A stretch of DNA of 7,829 nucleotides, from contig USIM01000038.1 of NCBI GenBank assembly GCA_900554675.1, positions 1 to 7,829 of the forward strand, written 5' to 3'. Below the pieces are notes generated by a model. It ran no database searches, was not told the DNA's origin, and saw only the letters and a program-made list of their open reading frames with translations. Position 1 is the stretch's first letter; each line of letters starts with the position of its first letter. The position numbers and the translations under genes were made by a program. The DNA comes from an uncultured Sutterella sp. (GTDB lineage: Bacteria > Pseudomonadota > Gammaproteobacteria > Burkholderiales > Burkholderiaceae_F). Positions 6,316 through 7,829 of this stretch are shown one piece after another.

Positions 6316-6345
6316 TCTTGTCGTTAAAAAAGAGTGAATAAGTAA

Positions 6346-7005
6346 ATGGAAACGATTGCTTCGAGTTATCAACTGATTGGTCCTGCGGGCGTGGCTTTGA
6401 TTTTTTTAGGAATCTACGCCATCTACCGCGCCATTTGGCTTTGGCTTTACCTCAATAGCGTCTGGAATAACTTCCGTCGAGATTTTCTGGATATTGAAAA
6501 GGGTAAGAGCCAATGCTTGCGAGATCTCGATCGTGAAAATGCCAATCCCTTGATTCGCATTGTCTATGATATTGTGGTCTCTCAAGCGGCTCACAGCGAT
6601 AACATCCGAGGCGAAGTCGCTTACTTGTTCCACCGCAATTTCAAACGCGTCAATAATGGTCTTATTTGGCTTAAAGTGATTAGCGTTATCTCTCCGCTTT
6701 TGGGCCTTTTGGGTACCGTTTTCGGTATGGTGGAAGTCTTCCAATCGCTCTCCTTTACGCAAATGCCCGATGCCGATACGTTGGCCGGTGGCATCTGGCA
6801 AGCCTTGATCACTACCGTGATGGGCCTTTGCATCGCCATCCCGACCATGATGGTTTACTACGCTTTGGTGATGAAGTTTAGAGGCATGCACATTGAAGCG
6901 GTTGAACACTGCTACCGAGCCTTGAAGGTCGTTAAGAAGTTAAAGAAAGAGCATGCTCAATTGTTAAAGTCTGAAGACATGCCCGAGGGTCACGGCCATG
7001 AATAG
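6346..7005 (+). CDS. exbB: ExbB, MotA/TolQ/ExbB proton channel family (plus-strand module)
   Basis: This 219-residue inner-membrane protein has three membrane helices at about residues 11-36, 107-134 and 148-175. Helix 2 carries ISPLLGLLGTVFGM. Helix 3 carries GGIWQALITTVMGLCIAIP, with the conserved Pro166, but Gln152 occupies the place of E. coli ExbB Glu176. The C-terminal tail is long and charged (about 176-219) and ends in a His/Gly-rich GHGHE. The start is ATG 6346 with only a weak AGAG upstream. The last 8 bases overlap exbD. It forms the proton channel with ExbD. It is only distantly like the other ExbB in this window, so this is not a recent duplication. Confidence 0.93.
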   Translation: METIASSYQLIGPAGVALIFLGIYAIYRAIWLWLYLNSVWNNFRRDFLDIEKGKSQCLRDLDRENANPLIRIVYDIVVSQAAHSDNIRGEVAYLFHRNFKRVNNGLIWLKVISVISPLLGLLGTVFGMVEVFQSLSFTQMPDADTLAGGIWQALITTVMGLCIAIPTMMVYYALVMKFRGMHIEAVEHCYRALKVVKKLKKEHAQLLKSEDMPEGHGHE

Positions 7006-7402
7006 CCCTTTGGACGCAGGTGGCTCTCCCTTAGATGAAGAGCCCCAAATCGACTTAACGCCCCTGATTGACTGTTTGTTTACGCTCATCATTTTCTTTG
7101 TGTTGACGATGAGTTTCTCGCGCCCTGTGTTGGAAGTCATTTTGCCCGAGAGTCAAACGGCGCAAGTCACGAAAGCTGACCGTCAGGTGAGTGTCTTTGT
7201 GACCGCTGACGGTCAATACATGATGGATGGCAAAAAGACGGATATCAAAGCCATTGAAGCGGTTTTGGTTTCAACGGAAAAAGCCGTTTTAAACATTCAC
7301 ATGGACGGCAAAGCCGCCTTTGACACCTTTGTTCCTTTGGTGGATTTAGCCAAGAGTAAGAATGAAGGGCGCTTTGTGATCAGTACCCAAGCTCAACGAT
7401 GA
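6998..7402 (+). CDS. exbD: ExbD biopolymer transport protein (plus-strand module)
   Basis: This 134-residue protein has one membrane helix at about 22-42 and a periplasmic domain. The motif IDLTPLIDCLFTLIIFFVLT has the essential aspartate at Asp25, the same number as in E. coli ExbD. The periplasmic end (GKAAFDTFVPLVDLAKSKN) departs from the usual YGxVVxVMDxA pattern that the other ExbD here keeps. The ATG at 6998 overlaps the exbB stop by 8 bases, with GAGGG 8 bases upstream. Its stop overlaps the next start as ATGA, so the genes are translationally coupled. Confidence 0.93.
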   Translation: MNSPLDAGGSPLDEEPQIDLTPLIDCLFTLIIFFVLTMSFSRPVLEVILPESQTAQVTKADRQVSVFVTADGQYMMDGKKTDIKAIEAVLVSTEKAVLNIHMDGKAAFDTFVPLVDLAKSKNEGRFVISTQAQR

Positions 7403-7829
7403 AAGAAATCCGACGTTGCCCCATTACCGGTCGTTTTCGTGCCAAGGGTCTCGGTCGAAGTGTGCTTCGATCGCCTGAAGAGCGTGATGCGTCTCGTAAA
7501 TCCAAGGTTCTCACAACAGTGGCGACCGTGGTGTTGGGGTTATTTTTATTTGTGCACGTGCCGGAGAAGATTGCGCTTTTAAATCAGCGTATCGCCATGC
7601 AGCAAGTCGAGATGCTAAATAAAAAGATGGATTTAAAGCGTGAGCCTTTGCGCTTCGAACCCGACTGGGTGATGATGACGATTCCGGAGAGCTCTTGGAG
7701 TGTTGTGGTTGAAAAGCCGGAACCTCCCAAAGTCAAAGAACCGGAAAAGAAATCTGAGCCCAAGCCGGAACCGAAGCCTAAGCCCAAGGTACAACCCGTA
7801 AAAAGCGCCGGGGGAGCAAAGGTGGCTCC
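7399..7829 (+). CDS. tonB: TonB-like energy transducer, 3' end beyond the window
   Basis: The frame starts at ATG 7399 (ATGA overlap with exbD) and stays open for 143 complete codons to the window end. Residues 1-36 are a basic cytoplasmic segment, longer than in classic TonB. A membrane helix spans about 37-54 (VLTTVATVVLGLFLFVHV). Residues 56-82 look like a charged helix, and residues 105-133 are rich in Pro, Lys and Glu (EPKPEPKPKPK), the usual TonB periplasmic spacer. The Ser-x3-His pattern of the E. coli TonB helix is not present; the only histidine (53) is at the periplasmic edge. The C-terminal receptor-binding domain is not in the window. There is no strong ribosome site, which suggests coupling to exbD. 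The assignment rests on the helix, the spacer and the exbB-exbD context. Confidence 0.85.
   Translation, partial: MKEIRRCPITGRFRAKGLGRSVLRSPEERDASRKSKVLTTVATVVLGLFLFVHVPEKIALLNQRIAMQQVEMLNKKMDLKREPLRFEPDWVMMTIPESSWSVVVEKPEPPKVKEPEKKSEPKPEPKPKPKVQPVKSAGGAKVA

Noticed and set aside
7584..7787. Gly/Ser-rich minus-strand open frame
   Set aside because: It is the reverse reading of the Pro/Lys/Glu-rich spacer of the tonB-like gene.
7800..7829. Adapter at the right end as well
   Set aside because: The last 30 bases do not match the common Illumina adapter sequences I know, and the tonB-like frame stays open, so I treat them as genomic.

Overview
The window holds two TonB energy-transduction modules placed back to back. 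Each is an outer-membrane TonB-dependent receptor followed by exbB, exbD and a tonB-like gene. The outer-membrane receptors with Sec signal peptides and the ExbB-ExbD-TonB machinery point to a Gram-negative bacterium, most likely Pseudomonadota. Moderate GC and the overall style of the proteins would suit a host-associated Burkholderiales such as the Sutterella/Parasutterella group, but that is a low-confidence guess with no marker gene behind it.

Layout. Bases 1-37 are not genomic: they match exactly the last 37 bases of the Illumina P5/read-1 adapter. Genomic sequence starts at 38. The minus-strand module reads leftwards from 3629: a receptor split into a plug fragment (3629-3132) and a barrel fragment (3208-1532), then exbB (1514-912), exbD (905-501) and a tonB-like gene (501 to the contig edge, with a false stop codon inside the adapter). 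A 324-base intergenic region (3630-3953) carries a pair of related 16-mers and an 18-bp dyad. The plus-strand module reads rightwards: an intact 755-residue receptor (3954-6221), a 124-base spacer with hairpins, exbB (6346-7005), exbD (6998-7402) and a second tonB-like gene (7399 to the window end, incomplete).

How the genes work together. ExbB and ExbD form the inner-membrane proton channel. They energise TonB, which crosses the periplasm and opens a receptor carrying a scarce ligand such as an iron complex, heme or another metal chelate. Neither ligand can be assigned here. The plus-strand receptor has YRAP and NENLKPE motifs with a histidine between them, resembling the FRAP/NPNL region of heme and some catecholate receptors.

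The two energiser sets are clearly different from each other. TonB of the minus set has the Ser16/His20/Leu27/Ser31 transmembrane signature in exactly the E. coli numbering, but a Gly/Ser/Lys-rich rather than Pro-rich periplasmic stretch. TonB of the plus set has a classic Pro/Lys/Glu-rich stretch but a long cytoplasmic N-terminus and no Ser-x3-His in its membrane helix. The ExbB proteins differ in the same sense at two conserved positions of the third membrane helix.

The minus-strand receptor is broken at the plug-barrel junction. Comparison with the intact receptor in the same window suggests an out-of-frame loss of roughly 14 codons, which may be genuine or an assembly error, given the untrimmed adapter at the contig end.
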